In this document: piece by piece, positions 23,675 to 30,841 of the stretch
Position numbering within the stretch: position 1 is the stretch's first letter
Layout: the number at the start of each line of letters is the position of its first letter
Position numbers and translations under genes: made by a program
From: CAYHSW01 sp964431075
Lineage (GTDB): Bacteria; Patescibacteriota; Microgenomatia; JAMCZE01
DNA: 31,979 nucleotides
NCBI GenBank assembly: GCA_964431075.1
Contig: CAYSID010000012.1
Span: 1 to 31,979, forward strand
Direction of reading: 5' to 3'
The notes under the pieces: model-generated
Told to the model about the DNA's origin: nothing
Databases searched by the model: none
The model's input: the letters and a program-made list of their open reading frames with translations, nothing else

Positions 23675-23980
23675 ATGAAATTTTTAGTTTCAACAAAAAT
23701 TAACAGAATAGAATATTCAGGATTTTTCCTGATATGTTTAGCTGTTTTGGTTTTGGAAAACAGTTTTCTTATTCCTCAACTTAAAGAAGGTAACATGCTT
23801 TTTATAGGGAGGATTTTTGTTTTAATTAATTTAGTTTTGTCGGTTTCCGCAATTTTTGCCTCGATTTTTAGATTACGTGACATCGGCCATTCAGTTTGGT
23901 TGTTTTTATTAATGTTTATTCCAATCGTAAACCTCGTTTTCCCATTTTATCTGTTATTTAAAAAAGGTAAATATGACTAA
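23675..23980 (+). CDS. DUF805 small membrane protein
   Basis: A 101-residue protein with an N-terminal STKINRIEYSGFFL segment, three or four membrane helices (about 17-33, 43-62, 71-92), and the DUF805 signature RLRDIGHSVWLFLLMFIPIV (residues about 67-86). Members (YhaH/YhaI-like) are inner-membrane proteins of unknown function. It lies between the RAYT and the glycyl-tRNA synthetase gene and overlaps the latter by 8 bases (ATGACTAA), so the two are probably co-transcribed. Confidence 0.85.
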   Translation: MKFLVSTKINRIEYSGFFLICLAVLVLENSFLIPQLKEGNMLFIGRIFVLINLVLSVSAIFASIFRLRDIGHSVWLFLLMFIPIVNLVFPFYLLFKKGKYD

Positions 23981-25292
23981 TGACTTGATGCAAAAGGTTG
24001 TGAGTCTTTGTAAGAGACGAGGGTTTGTGTTTCAGGGTTCTGAAATCTATGGTGGACTTGGTGGAACTTGGGATTACGGCCCAACAGGATCACTTTTGAA
24101 AAAGAATCTTAAGGATTGGTGGTGGGAAGAAATGGTTTTAAAACGCGATGATATTGTTGGAGTTGATGCGGCTATAATGATGAACCCTCGAGTATGGGAA
24201 GCTTCTGGTCATGTTGAAAATTTTGCCGATACTTTAATCGAATGCAAGACATGTCATATTAGGGTTCGCACGGATAAAAAAGATGAAATTGAAGCACACA
24301 AAAAGTTGCATAAAGTTGAATGGACAGAACCAAAAAGATTCAGTACTTTAGTTTCAGCCCAGGTTGGAGTTATTGAGGGAGATAAGAATAATATTTTTTT
24401 GCGGGGAGAAATTACTGCCGGGGTGCATGTTAATTTTAAAAATGTAGTCGACTCCACGAGAATGAGAATTCCGTTTGGGATTGCTCAAATGGGTCGGGCG
24501 TTTAGAAACGAAATAACTCCAGGCAATTTTATTTTTAGATCAAGAGAGTTTGAACAGTTTGAGGTCCAGTATTATATTCGGCCAGACGAGGCGGAAGGGG
24601 TGAAGTGGTTTGAGTATTGGAAACAAAATCGCATGGACTGGCATTTGAAAATTGGGTTTAATAAAGATAGTTTGCGGTTTAGAGACCATCGTGATGATGA
24701 GCGGGCGCACTATGCCAAAGCCGCAACTGACATCGAATATAATACCCCTTGGGGATGGGAGGAAATGATGGGGATCCATCACCGAGCTGATTGGGATTTA
24801 TCCCGGCATTCTAAATTTTCGGAAGTCGATCTTTCATATCGTGATACAGATACCGGGGAAACATTTATTCCGTGGGATATTGAAACTTCGTCAGGTGTTG
24901 ATCGGCCACTCATGTTTTTATTAATGGATAATTACTATGAAGACGATAAAAGAATCGTTCTTAAATTACATCCGCGACTTGCTCCGTATAAATTTGCCGT
25001 TTTTCCATTGGTTCGTAATAAGCCGGAATTAGTTGAGAAGGCTAAAAAGATCTACTCCGAACTTCGGACTACGAACTATGGGCTCTATGATGACCGGGGA
25101 AATATTGGGAAACGCTATCTGGCGCAGGACGAAATTGGCACGCCATGGTGCCTTACGGTGGACTACCAGACCCTTGAGGACGATACTGTCACTATCAGGC
25201 ATAGAGACACTACTTTACAAGAGCGCGTTAATGTTGCTAAACTAAACACATGGTTTATGGAGAAACTGGCAATTAATTTTCATGAAAAATAA
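23973..25292 (+). CDS. glyS: Glycyl-tRNA synthetase (single-chain, dimeric type)
   Basis: A 439-residue class II synthetase that charges tRNA-Gly in the cytoplasm. The N-terminal RRGFVFQGSEIYGGLGGTWD and YGPTGSLLKKNLKDWWWEE are typical of the alpha2-type enzyme; a short cysteine pair (CKTCHIRV, about residue 90) follows. Motif 2 is FRNEITPGNFIFRSREFEQF (about 173-192), and motif 3 is ETSSGVDRPLMFLL (about 306-319). The C-terminal anticodon-binding domain runs from about 335 (LAPYKFAVFPLVRNKPELVE) to the end. The product is shorter than the B. stearothermophilus-like enzyme (about 460). It overlaps both neighbours. The tetrameric glyQ/glyS type is ruled out by size and sequence. Confidence 0.93.
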   Translation: MTNDLMQKVVSLCKRRGFVFQGSEIYGGLGGTWDYGPTGSLLKKNLKDWWWEEMVLKRDDIVGVDAAIMMNPRVWEASGHVENFADTLIECKTCHIRVRTDKKDEIEAHKKLHKVEWTEPKRFSTLVSAQVGVIEGDKNNIFLRGEITAGVHVNFKNVVDSTRMRIPFGIAQMGRAFRNEITPGNFIFRSREFEQFEVQYYIRPDEAEGVKWFEYWKQNRMDWHLKIGFNKDSLRFRDHRDDERAHYAKAATDIEYNTPWGWEEMMGIHHRADWDLSRHSKFSEVDLSYRDTDTGETFIPWDIETSSGVDRPLMFLLMDNYYEDDKRIVLKLHPRLAPYKFAVFPLVRNKPELVEKAKKIYSELRTTNYGLYDDRGNIGKRYLAQDEIGTPWCLTVDYQTLEDDTVTIRHRDTTLQERVNVAKLNTWFMEKLAINFHEK

Positions 25293-25770
25293 ATCTGCCT
25301 TATTAGTCGGAGGAGTGGTTGTTGTAGTTTGCGTTGTAGTTAGTTTTATTATTTTTAATAAACCTCAAGAAATTCCACAAGTTGAAGAGAAAAAAGAGAC
25401 ATTGATAAAAGAGGTCGATATGGCGGCGCAGCCGGAGTGGGTTCAAAATCTTCAAGTCACAACTAAGAGAGGAATTTCTGCCAACGGGTTGAAAAACGTT
25501 ACTTTTGTCGTCAAGGGAATGCCTGAAGGAGTCGTGGAGAACTTAAATTATATTGTCCAGTATCAGACATCAAACAAGGGTTCGCAAGGCGCGATGTCCA
25601 CCAAACCGATTGAGATCGGCGGCAAAACCGAATACGCCAAAACCGTGGATTTTGGAACTTGTTCCACTAAAACTTGTGTCCACTTTGACGGCGTCACCGA
25701 AATTGAACTCGAACTTGATTTTGTCACTGCTTCCGATAAATTTTCCTTCGTAAAAACCATATCTCTGTAG
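25282..25770 (+). CDS. Membrane-anchored protein of unknown function
   Basis: A 162-residue protein with an N-terminal basic tip and one helix (residues about 6-26, rich in valine), then a soluble outside domain. After a charged linker (about 32-50) the predicted fold is mostly beta, with two cysteines close together (GTCSTKTC, about 125-132) that may form a disulfide. I recognise no family. The ATG overlaps the end of the glycyl-tRNA synthetase gene by 11 bases. It ends 95 bases before mraZ, at the end of the preceding array. Confidence 0.75.
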   Translation: MKNKSALLVGGVVVVVCVVVSFIIFNKPQEIPQVEEKKETLIKEVDMAAQPEWVQNLQVTTKRGISANGLKNVTFVVKGMPEGVVENLNYIVQYQTSNKGSQGAMSTKPIEIGGKTEYAKTVDFGTCSTKTCVHFDGVTEIELELDFVTASDKFSFVKTISL

Positions 25771-25804
25771 CCCCCAATTAGTTGTCGGTAAAGTATTTGA
25801 TCCC

Positions 25805-25833
25805 TTGACATCGTGAAAAAATGGTGGAATACT
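25805..25833 (+). promoter_or_regulatory. Predicted promoter of the mraZ/dcw operon
   Basis: TTGACA (25805-25810) is a perfect -35 box; 17 bases later stands AATACT (25828-25833), preceded by TGG as an extended -10. A start near 25840 would place the operator repeats at the start site. The gap 25771-25865 contains no other feature I can support. Confidence 0.6.
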
Positions 25834-25839
25834 AGAAAT

Positions 25840-25859
25840 AAGTAGGTAAAAGTGGGTAT
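25840..25859 (+). promoter_or_regulatory. Likely MraZ operator: two 10-base direct repeats
   Basis: AAGTAGGTAA and AAGTGGGTAT are adjacent 10-base repeats just upstream of mraZ. MraZ of other bacteria binds GTGGG-type direct repeats with 10-base spacing upstream of its own gene, so self-regulation of the cell-wall operon is expected. Position and spacing are seen; binding is inferred. Confidence 0.6.
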
Positions 25860-25865
25860 AATTAT

Positions 25866-26258
25866 ATGTTTCTGGGCACTTTTGATACCAAAGTAAACAA
25901 TAAATGGCAGGTTTCTTTGCCGGCTAAAATAAAAAATGCCTTGGGGGGAGATAGAGCGGTGATAAGCGCCGGGTTTGAGAGATGCCTTTACGGATTTACG
26001 GTTTCGGATTGGGAAAGGACAAGTTGGCAGGAATTGCAAAAACCTTTATCAACGCCTGAGGGCCGGGAAATAAGAAAGCAGATGTTTGCCCGGGCCCTGG
26101 AAGTTGACTTGGACAAACAAGGAAGGTTTGTAATCCCGGATTATTTGCGAAAACACGCGGGGTTAACGGGGGAGTTGATAGTGATAGGCGCGGGAGACCA
26201 TTTTGAAATTTGGGATAAAGATGAATGGAATAACTTATCACGTTCCGGTATTACTTAA
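25866..26258 (+). CDS. mraZ: MraZ transcriptional regulator
   Basis: A 130-residue DNA-binding protein with two SpoVT-AbrB-like halves: FDTKVNNKWQVSLPAKIKNA (about residues 6-25) and VDLDKQGRFVIPDYLRKHAG (about 79-98). The second copy has the conserved D-x-GR motif; in the first, the usual D-x-KGR reads NNKWQ, which is a departure. MraZ forms rings and regulates the dcw cluster by binding repeats upstream. It is the first gene of the operon, with promoter and repeats directly before it. It overlaps rsmH by 38 bases. Slightly shorter than the E. coli protein (152). Confidence 0.92.
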   Translation: MFLGTFDTKVNNKWQVSLPAKIKNALGGDRAVISAGFERCLYGFTVSDWERTSWQELQKPLSTPEGREIRKQMFARALEVDLDKQGRFVIPDYLRKHAGLTGELIVIGAGDHFEIWDKDEWNNLSRSGIT

Positions 26259-27078
26259 CGAAGTAATCGAACATTTACAAGTTAAAAAAGGTGGTCGGTA
26301 TATCGATTGCACATTGGGGGGAGGAGGGCATACCAAAGCCATTCTCGAACACGGCGGAGAAGTTTTAGCAATTGATCAAGACCCGGAAGCCCTCCGCAGT
26401 GCGGAGGAAAATTTTAAATTTGAAATTTTAAATTTGAAATTAATTTTAAAACATAATAATTTTTCAAATTTAAAACAAGTTGCAAACGGAGTTGGATGGA
26501 CAAAGGTTGATGGGATTTTGATGGATTTGGGGGTTTCGACCCATCAATTAGAAACTGATTATCGCGGGTTTAGTTTTAATAAAGCCGGAAATCTGGATAT
26601 GAGAATGGATCAAGGGGGACAAGCGGTTACAGCGCTGGATTTAATAAAAGCTGGGTCAGAAAAAGAACTGGAAAAAATATTCAGAGAATTTGGGGAAGAA
26701 AATTTTGCCGGGCCGATTGCCAGAGCAATAAAAAAATCAAAAGTCCAAACGACGGATGATTTGGCAAAAGTAATTTTAAGAGTTAGGTCAAAGGGCAGGG
26801 GAGAAAGGGCGCATCCGGCAACACGAGTATTTCAAGCGTTGCGGATTGCGGTCAATGACGAGTTAAACAATTTAAAGGAGGGTTTACCGCAAGCCGTTGA
26901 ATTGTTAACTGTTGGAAGCAGATTGCTGGTTATAAGTTTCCATTCGTTAGAAGACAGAATTGTCAAAGAATTTTTTAAAAATAAGCAAAAACCAATAACG
27001 CCAAGCGAAGAAGAAATAAAGGCTAATCCGAGGGCAAGGTCGGGGAAGCTTCGGGTTTATGAAAAAATTGCAGAATGA
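26221..27078 (+). CDS. rsmH: 16S rRNA m4C1402 methyltransferase RsmH
   Basis: A 285-residue enzyme that methylates C1402 of 16S rRNA using SAM. Motifs: YHVPVLLNEVIEHL (about residues 6-19), the SAM-binding DCTLGGGGHTKAIL (about 29-42), LAIDQDPEAL (about 49-58), the GILMDLGVSTHQLE block, RGFSFNKAGNLDMRMD, RGERAHPATRVFQALRIAVN and LLVISFHSLEDRIVK near the end. ATG 26221 begins the family N-terminus. A perfect tandem 14-mer (26411-26438) codes for an added stretch between the DPEAL motif and the next strand. Standard neighbour of mraZ. Confidence 0.95.
   Translation: MNGITYHVPVLLNEVIEHLQVKKGGRYIDCTLGGGGHTKAILEHGGEVLAIDQDPEALRSAEENFKFEILNLKLILKHNNFSNLKQVANGVGWTKVDGILMDLGVSTHQLETDYRGFSFNKAGNLDMRMDQGGQAVTALDLIKAGSEKELEKIFREFGEENFAGPIARAIKKSKVQTTDDLAKVILRVRSKGRGERAHPATRVFQALRIAVNDELNNLKEGLPQAVELLTVGSRLLVISFHSLEDRIVKEFFKNKQKPITPSEEEIKANPRARSGKLRVYEKIAE
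26411..26438 (+). repeat. Perfect tandem duplication of a 14-mer inside rsmH
   Basis: ATTTTAAATTTGAA occurs twice with no change and no gap. It codes for NFKFEILNLK-like residues that are extra compared with the usual RsmH spacing here. Partly self-complementary and AT-only but for one G. Confidence 0.85.
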
Positions 27079-27382
27079 GAAAAAATTACATAAGAAGAAA
27101 AACGGCAATAAACTGATCTTGTTTTTGGTGGCTATTTTTTTCTTGCTTTGCACCATTAGAATTTTTGTTGCCAACCGATTGGTTGATCATTCCGTTAAAT
27201 TGCACGAACTAGAATTAGCTTCCGACAGTTTGACCAGAGAAAATAAGGAAATGGAGACCCAACTAGCCAATTTGACCTCGTTGACCTATCTCCGGGAAAA
27301 GGCACTTAATTTGGGTTTTGTGGAAAATCCTAAAACCATTTATGTGGTCAAGAATCTGCCCGTGGCGGCAAAACTTCCGTGA
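27059..27382 (+). CDS. ftsL: FtsL-like division protein
   Basis: A 107-residue bitopic protein: a short basic cytoplasmic N-terminus (KKLHKKKNGNK), one membrane helix (about residues 18-36) and a heptad-like coiled coil outside (HSVKLHELELASDSLTRENK to LREKALNLGF). This is the FtsL/DivIC (septum initiator) architecture. FtsL is weakly conserved, so the call rests on architecture and on its position between rsmH and ftsI, where ftsL stands in most bacteria. It overlaps rsmH by 20 bases and ftsI as GTGA. Confidence 0.75.
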   Translation: MKKLQNEKKLHKKKNGNKLILFLVAIFFLLCTIRIFVANRLVDHSVKLHELELASDSLTRENKEMETQLANLTSLTYLREKALNLGFVENPKTIYVVKNLPVAAKLP

Positions 27383-29022
27383 GATTAAAGGCTCTTGTTG
27401 TCATAATTTTTCTTGCTTTTACCCTTATTGCTCTGCGGCTTTTTCATCTGCAAATTATTACCGGCCGGGAGTTTATGGCCGCGGCGGAAAAGCAGCATTT
27501 TGCTGAAATAATTTTACCATCCCAGCGGGGGAAAATTTTGGCTTCTGACGGGACTTCGCTTGTGACCTCGGAAATTACGTATCTGGTTTTTGCTAACGCC
27601 AAAAAAATTACTGTTTCCCCGGATGAAATCATTAAGAAAGTTGGCACTGTCTCTGGCGATTTGACCAATTCGCAAGCTTATTGGGTTCCTTTAAAGTCAA
27701 AAGTTTCCAAAGCGGAAAAAGACAGGATTATTTCCCTCGGTTTCGAAGGAATTGATTATGCCCCGGAACCAGCGCGGTTTTATCCAGAAGCTTCAGCGGC
27801 AGCCCATCTTCTTGGTTTTGTTGGGTCCGATATTAACGGCCAACCTAAAGGGTATTTCGGGGTTGAAGGTTATTATGATCGGGAGCTGGCTGGACGTTCA
27901 GGGTTTAAGCGGATAGAGAAGGACGCTTTCGGTCGGCCCTTGGTTCTGTCTCCGGTTGCCGAATTGCCGGCGAATGACGGGCGGGACATTGTTATTTCTG
28001 TGGATAAGACGGTCCAGTTAATTGTACAAAAATATCTTAAAGATGGGATAAGAACTTGGGGTGCGACCGGAGGAACAGCCATAGTTATGAATCCTGTAAA
28101 TGGGCGAATTTTGGCCATGGATTCGTATCCGGCTTATGATCCTGGAAATTATGAAAAATTTGGAAACGAGGTTTTTAAAAACCCGGCGGTGACGGAAACT
28201 TTTGAACCGGGGTCAATTATGAAGCCCTTAATAATGGCCGCGGCCATAAATGAAAATAAACTTGAACCCCAGACTCGTTGTCCGGTTTGCTCCGGTCCAA
28301 GAAGTATTGGCGGGGGAGTAATAAAAACGTTTAATGAGCAGTACCATCCCGGGGCAACTATGATCGAAGTGTTGATAAATTCGGATAACACAGGGATGGT
28401 ATACGTTGGTGAAATCTTGGGTAAAGATTTATTACTAAAATATCTTAGTAAATTTAGATTTGGAGAAAAAACAGGGGTTGATTTACAAGAAGAGGAATCC
28501 GGAAAAGTAAAAAAAGAATGGTATCCCTTAGATTTAGCAACCGTCACATTTGGCCAAGGAATTGCCGTCACCTCGTTGCAAATGGTACGGGCTTTTGCCG
28601 CCATAGCCAATGGTGGTTTTATGGTGACTCCTCAAGTGGCGACAAAAATTGGTGATTTCGAAGTAAAACCGCATATTAATGAGCAGATATTATCAGCAAA
28701 AACCGCTCAGGTAATAAAAGAAATGATGGTTCAGGTTAATTTAAAAAGCCCACTGCATTTTCCCTTTGAAAGGACGGCCAACTTGTCTCGTTATCGGGTT
28801 GCGGCCAAATCGGGGACGGCTCAAATTCCAATTTCTGGCAAATATACTGACGATAAAACTATCGCTTCGGTTATTGGTTTTGCCCCCGCTGACGATCCGA
28901 AATTTGTTGTTTATGTCAAATTGAATGAACCCAATGTTCGAATCTGGGGTTCAGACACCGCCGGTCCGGTTTTTTACAACATCATTCGCGACCTTTTGCT
29001 TTATTACAACGTGGCTCCGTAG
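27379..29022 (+). CDS. ftsI: Division-specific peptidoglycan transpeptidase (FtsI/PBP2-like)
   Basis: A 547-residue class B penicillin-binding protein. One N-terminal membrane helix (about residues 4-20), then QRGKILASDG (about 49-58) of the dimerisation/pedestal region. The transpeptidase domain holds the serine site PGSIMKP (S279, K282), SDN (335-337) and KSGT (477-480). It cross-links septal peptidoglycan outside the membrane. All catalytic motifs are intact. GTG start overlapping ftsL stop as GTGA. The length is near the usual 550-600. A PASTA domain is absent. With mur genes downstream, this shows the organism makes its own cell wall. Confidence 0.93.
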   Translation: MRLKALVVIIFLAFTLIALRLFHLQIITGREFMAAAEKQHFAEIILPSQRGKILASDGTSLVTSEITYLVFANAKKITVSPDEIIKKVGTVSGDLTNSQAYWVPLKSKVSKAEKDRIISLGFEGIDYAPEPARFYPEASAAAHLLGFVGSDINGQPKGYFGVEGYYDRELAGRSGFKRIEKDAFGRPLVLSPVAELPANDGRDIVISVDKTVQLIVQKYLKDGIRTWGATGGTAIVMNPVNGRILAMDSYPAYDPGNYEKFGNEVFKNPAVTETFEPGSIMKPLIMAAAINENKLEPQTRCPVCSGPRSIGGGVIKTFNEQYHPGATMIEVLINSDNTGMVYVGEILGKDLLLKYLSKFRFGEKTGVDLQEEESGKVKKEWYPLDLATVTFGQGIAVTSLQMVRAFAAIANGGFMVTPQVATKIGDFEVKPHINEQILSAKTAQVIKEMMVQVNLKSPLHFPFERTANLSRYRVAAKSGTAQIPISGKYTDDKTIASVIGFAPADDPKFVVYVKLNEPNVRIWGSDTAGPVFYNIIRDLLLYYNVAP

Positions 29023-29028
29023 TAAAAT

Positions 29029-29034
29029 GGGAGG
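29029..29034 (+). promoter_or_regulatory. Shine-Dalgarno site of murE
   Basis: GGGAGG stands three bases before the ATG at 29038, the clearest ribosome-binding site in the window; most other genes rely on overlap with the preceding gene. The spacing is tight. Confidence 0.6.
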
Positions 29035-29037
29035 ACT

Positions 29038-30108
29038 ATGCAGAAGATAAAAAATATCTGGCACTTCTTCGAAGCGGTGTTTTGGAATGTTTATTATGGT
29101 TTTCCGGCAAAAAAACTGACAGTTGTTGGGGTTACCGGGACTGATGGAAAAACAACAACGGTTAATTTAATTCATCATATTTTGCTGACCGCCGGGCTGA
29201 AAGTCGGAATTTGGTCGACAATCTCTTCGGCACATACAACGACGCCAACCCCAAAAACTCTACAAAAATTTCTTGCGAGCGGTGTTAATAAGAATTGGAC
29301 CCACGTAGTTTTGGAAGTTTCATCGCATGCGATTGATCAAAATAGGATTTGGGGAATTCCGTTTGCCGTTGGGGTGCTAACTAATATTGCTAACAACGAA
29401 CATCTTGATTATCATAAAACTTTTGAGAATTATAAAAATACGAAATTAAATTGGTTAAAGACATGCAAAAAGCAGGTTAGGTGGGGGCAGGTTAGTTTTG
29501 AGTTTAAGACGAAACTTTTAGGAGAATTTAACCGGCAAAACTGTTTGTCTGCAATTGGTGCGGCCCAAGTTCTCGGAATATCTTCCGAAATAATTAAAAA
29601 AGCCATGGCAAGTTTTGAGGTGCCGCCGGGCCGGCAGGAAATGGTGGTCGAGAAACCGTTTAAAGTGATCGTGGATTTTGCTCACACGCCGCAGGCGTTT
29701 GAACATCTCCTTCCGGTGGTAAAAAGACTTGGTAAAAGAGTGATTCATGTTTTTGGCTGCACAGGAGATAGGGATAAAGGTAAACGGCCCATCATGGGCG
29801 AAATTGCCTCAAAATATGATGATATTATTATTTTGACCCATGAGGATACCTATAGTGAGAACCCCCGTCAAATTATCGATCAGATAAAAAAGGGTTTACA
29901 GGCAGGCAGGCATTTAGATTTACAGGTATTTGAAATAATGGATAGAAAAGAGGCGATAAAAAAAGCTCTGCAATTGGCCAAACCCGGTGATGTGGTTATA
30001 ATTACCGGCGTCGGCCACCAAAGATCCCTAAATATCGGCGGCCGGGAAGTCTCTTGGAGCGATCAGGAAACAGTAAAAGACTTAATAAAATTTTTACCCA
30101 AATCCTGA
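29038..30108 (+). CDS. murE: Compact MurE-like Mur ligase (UDP-MurNAc-tripeptide synthetase) without N-terminal domain
   Basis: A 356-residue ATP-dependent ligase adding the third amino acid to UDP-MurNAc-dipeptide. Visible: P-loop GTDGKTTT (34-41), TTTPTPKTL, EVSSHAIDQNR (93-103), LTNIANNEHLDYH (114-126), the probably carbamylated K136 in YKNTKLNWLK, LLGEFNRQN (160-168), DFAHTPQA (213-220) and SENPR (about 272-276), similar to the DNPR signature of diaminopimelate-adding MurE. The first, substrate-binding domain (about 85-100 residues in E. coli MurE) is missing, and the central domain has lost about 60 residues between K141 and FKTKLLGEF. Known MurE is about 490 residues. Catalytic core intact. 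The call as MurE rather than MurF or MurC rests on HLDYH and AHTP motifs. Confidence 0.82.
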   Translation: MQKIKNIWHFFEAVFWNVYYGFPAKKLTVVGVTGTDGKTTTVNLIHHILLTAGLKVGIWSTISSAHTTTPTPKTLQKFLASGVNKNWTHVVLEVSSHAIDQNRIWGIPFAVGVLTNIANNEHLDYHKTFENYKNTKLNWLKTCKKQVRWGQVSFEFKTKLLGEFNRQNCLSAIGAAQVLGISSEIIKKAMASFEVPPGRQEMVVEKPFKVIVDFAHTPQAFEHLLPVVKRLGKRVIHVFGCTGDRDKGKRPIMGEIASKYDDIIILTHEDTYSENPRQIIDQIKKGLQAGRHLDLQVFEIMDRKEAIKKALQLAKPGDVVIITGVGHQRSLNIGGREVSWSDQETVKDLIKFLPKS

Positions 30109-30109
30109 G

Positions 30110-30150
30110 GTGTCAATCTGGTACACACCGGGTGTGTGCAGGGACGAAAA
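30110..30150 (+). repeat. Palindromic repeat copy 4 (REP-like), between murE and murI
   Basis: Core ACACACC-G-GGTGTGT (30123-30137) with flanks GTGTCAATCTG (left) and GCAGGGACGAAAA (right). It shares the left flank with copy 3 and the right flank with copy 2, so it links the two and shows the full repeat is about 41 bases. It ends one base before the murI ATG; its tail carries AGGGA seven bases upstream of that ATG, a possible ribosome-binding site. Confidence 0.85.
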
Positions 30151-30151
30151 A

Positions 30152-30841
30152 ATGCAAAAAATTGGAATTATGGATTCGGGGGTCGGCGGGTTGACGGTGG
30201 AGCAGGCAATTATTAAAAAATTTCCCGGCAACGATCTAGTTTATATCGGTGATACCGCCCGGGTTCCCTACGGCTGCCGGTCGACAGAGACTATTTGCCG
30301 GTTTGCCGGGGAACTTTTGGATTTTTTACTGTCCCGGCGGGTCTCGGCGGTTGTTGTGGCTTGCCATACGATCTCGGCCGTCGGCCTCGATTTTCTGCGG
30401 TCCCGCTCGCCGGTGCCGGTTATTGGGGTGATTGACCCTCTGGTGGACGAGGTTTGGGAAAGCCGGATTAAAAAAGTGGGAATTATCGGTACTAAAGCGA
30501 CGATCAACTCTCAAATTTATGCTAAAAAATTGGCGGGGTTGGAAACCGTTTCTCTTGCTTGCCCTCTGTTTGTCCCTTTGGTAGAGGAGGGCTTTCTTCG
30601 TCATCCGGCAACCAAGTTGATAATTGAACACTACCTGCGGCCCTTGAAAGGAAGGATTGAGGGTTTGGTTTTGGGTTGCACCCATTACCCCTATCTTTTG
30701 CCGTTGATCCAAACGTTTTTGGGACCGGTTAAGTATTTTGAGTCCGGCAAGGTGACAGCGGCGGCTTTGGAGAGTATAATAAAACCCGAAACGGGCCGCG
30801 GTCGGCGGGAAATTATTTTTACTGATGAGATTAAAAAATAA
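30152..30841 (+). CDS. murI: Glutamate racemase MurI
   Basis: A 229-residue enzyme converting L- to D-glutamate for peptidoglycan. Motifs: MDSGVGGLTV (7-16), IGDTARVPYG (32-41), the first catalytic cysteine in VVACHTIS (C71), and the second in GCTHYP (C176). The residue after C71 is His where most MurI have Asn (CNT), a departure worth noting. Both cysteines and the acid D8 are present. ATG 30152 is chosen because the longer frame from 30110 would translate the palindrome. The protein is shorter than usual (about 260). It overlaps murD by 17 bases. The gene normally sits outside the dcw cluster; here it is between murE and murD. Confidence 0.92.
   Translation: MQKIGIMDSGVGGLTVEQAIIKKFPGNDLVYIGDTARVPYGCRSTETICRFAGELLDFLLSRRVSAVVVACHTISAVGLDFLRSRSPVPVIGVIDPLVDEVWESRIKKVGIIGTKATINSQIYAKKLAGLETVSLACPLFVPLVEEGFLRHPATKLIIEHYLRPLKGRIEGLVLGCTHYPYLLPLIQTFLGPVKYFESGKVTAAALESIIKPETGRGRREIIFTDEIKK

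Noticed and set aside
23973..25292. Alternative genetic code (TGA as glycine)
   Set aside because: TGA serves as a stop in many genes at the expected family ends, and no family domain is interrupted by TGA.
25857..25862. TATAAT three bases before mraZ as the main -10 box
   Set aside because: A start site would fall inside or after the ATG, and no -35 box lies at the right distance; TTGACA-N17-AATACT fits better.
30110..30152. Upstream start giving MurI 14 extra residues
   Set aside because: Those residues come from the palindrome; MQKIGIMDSG at 30152 is the normal MurI start.
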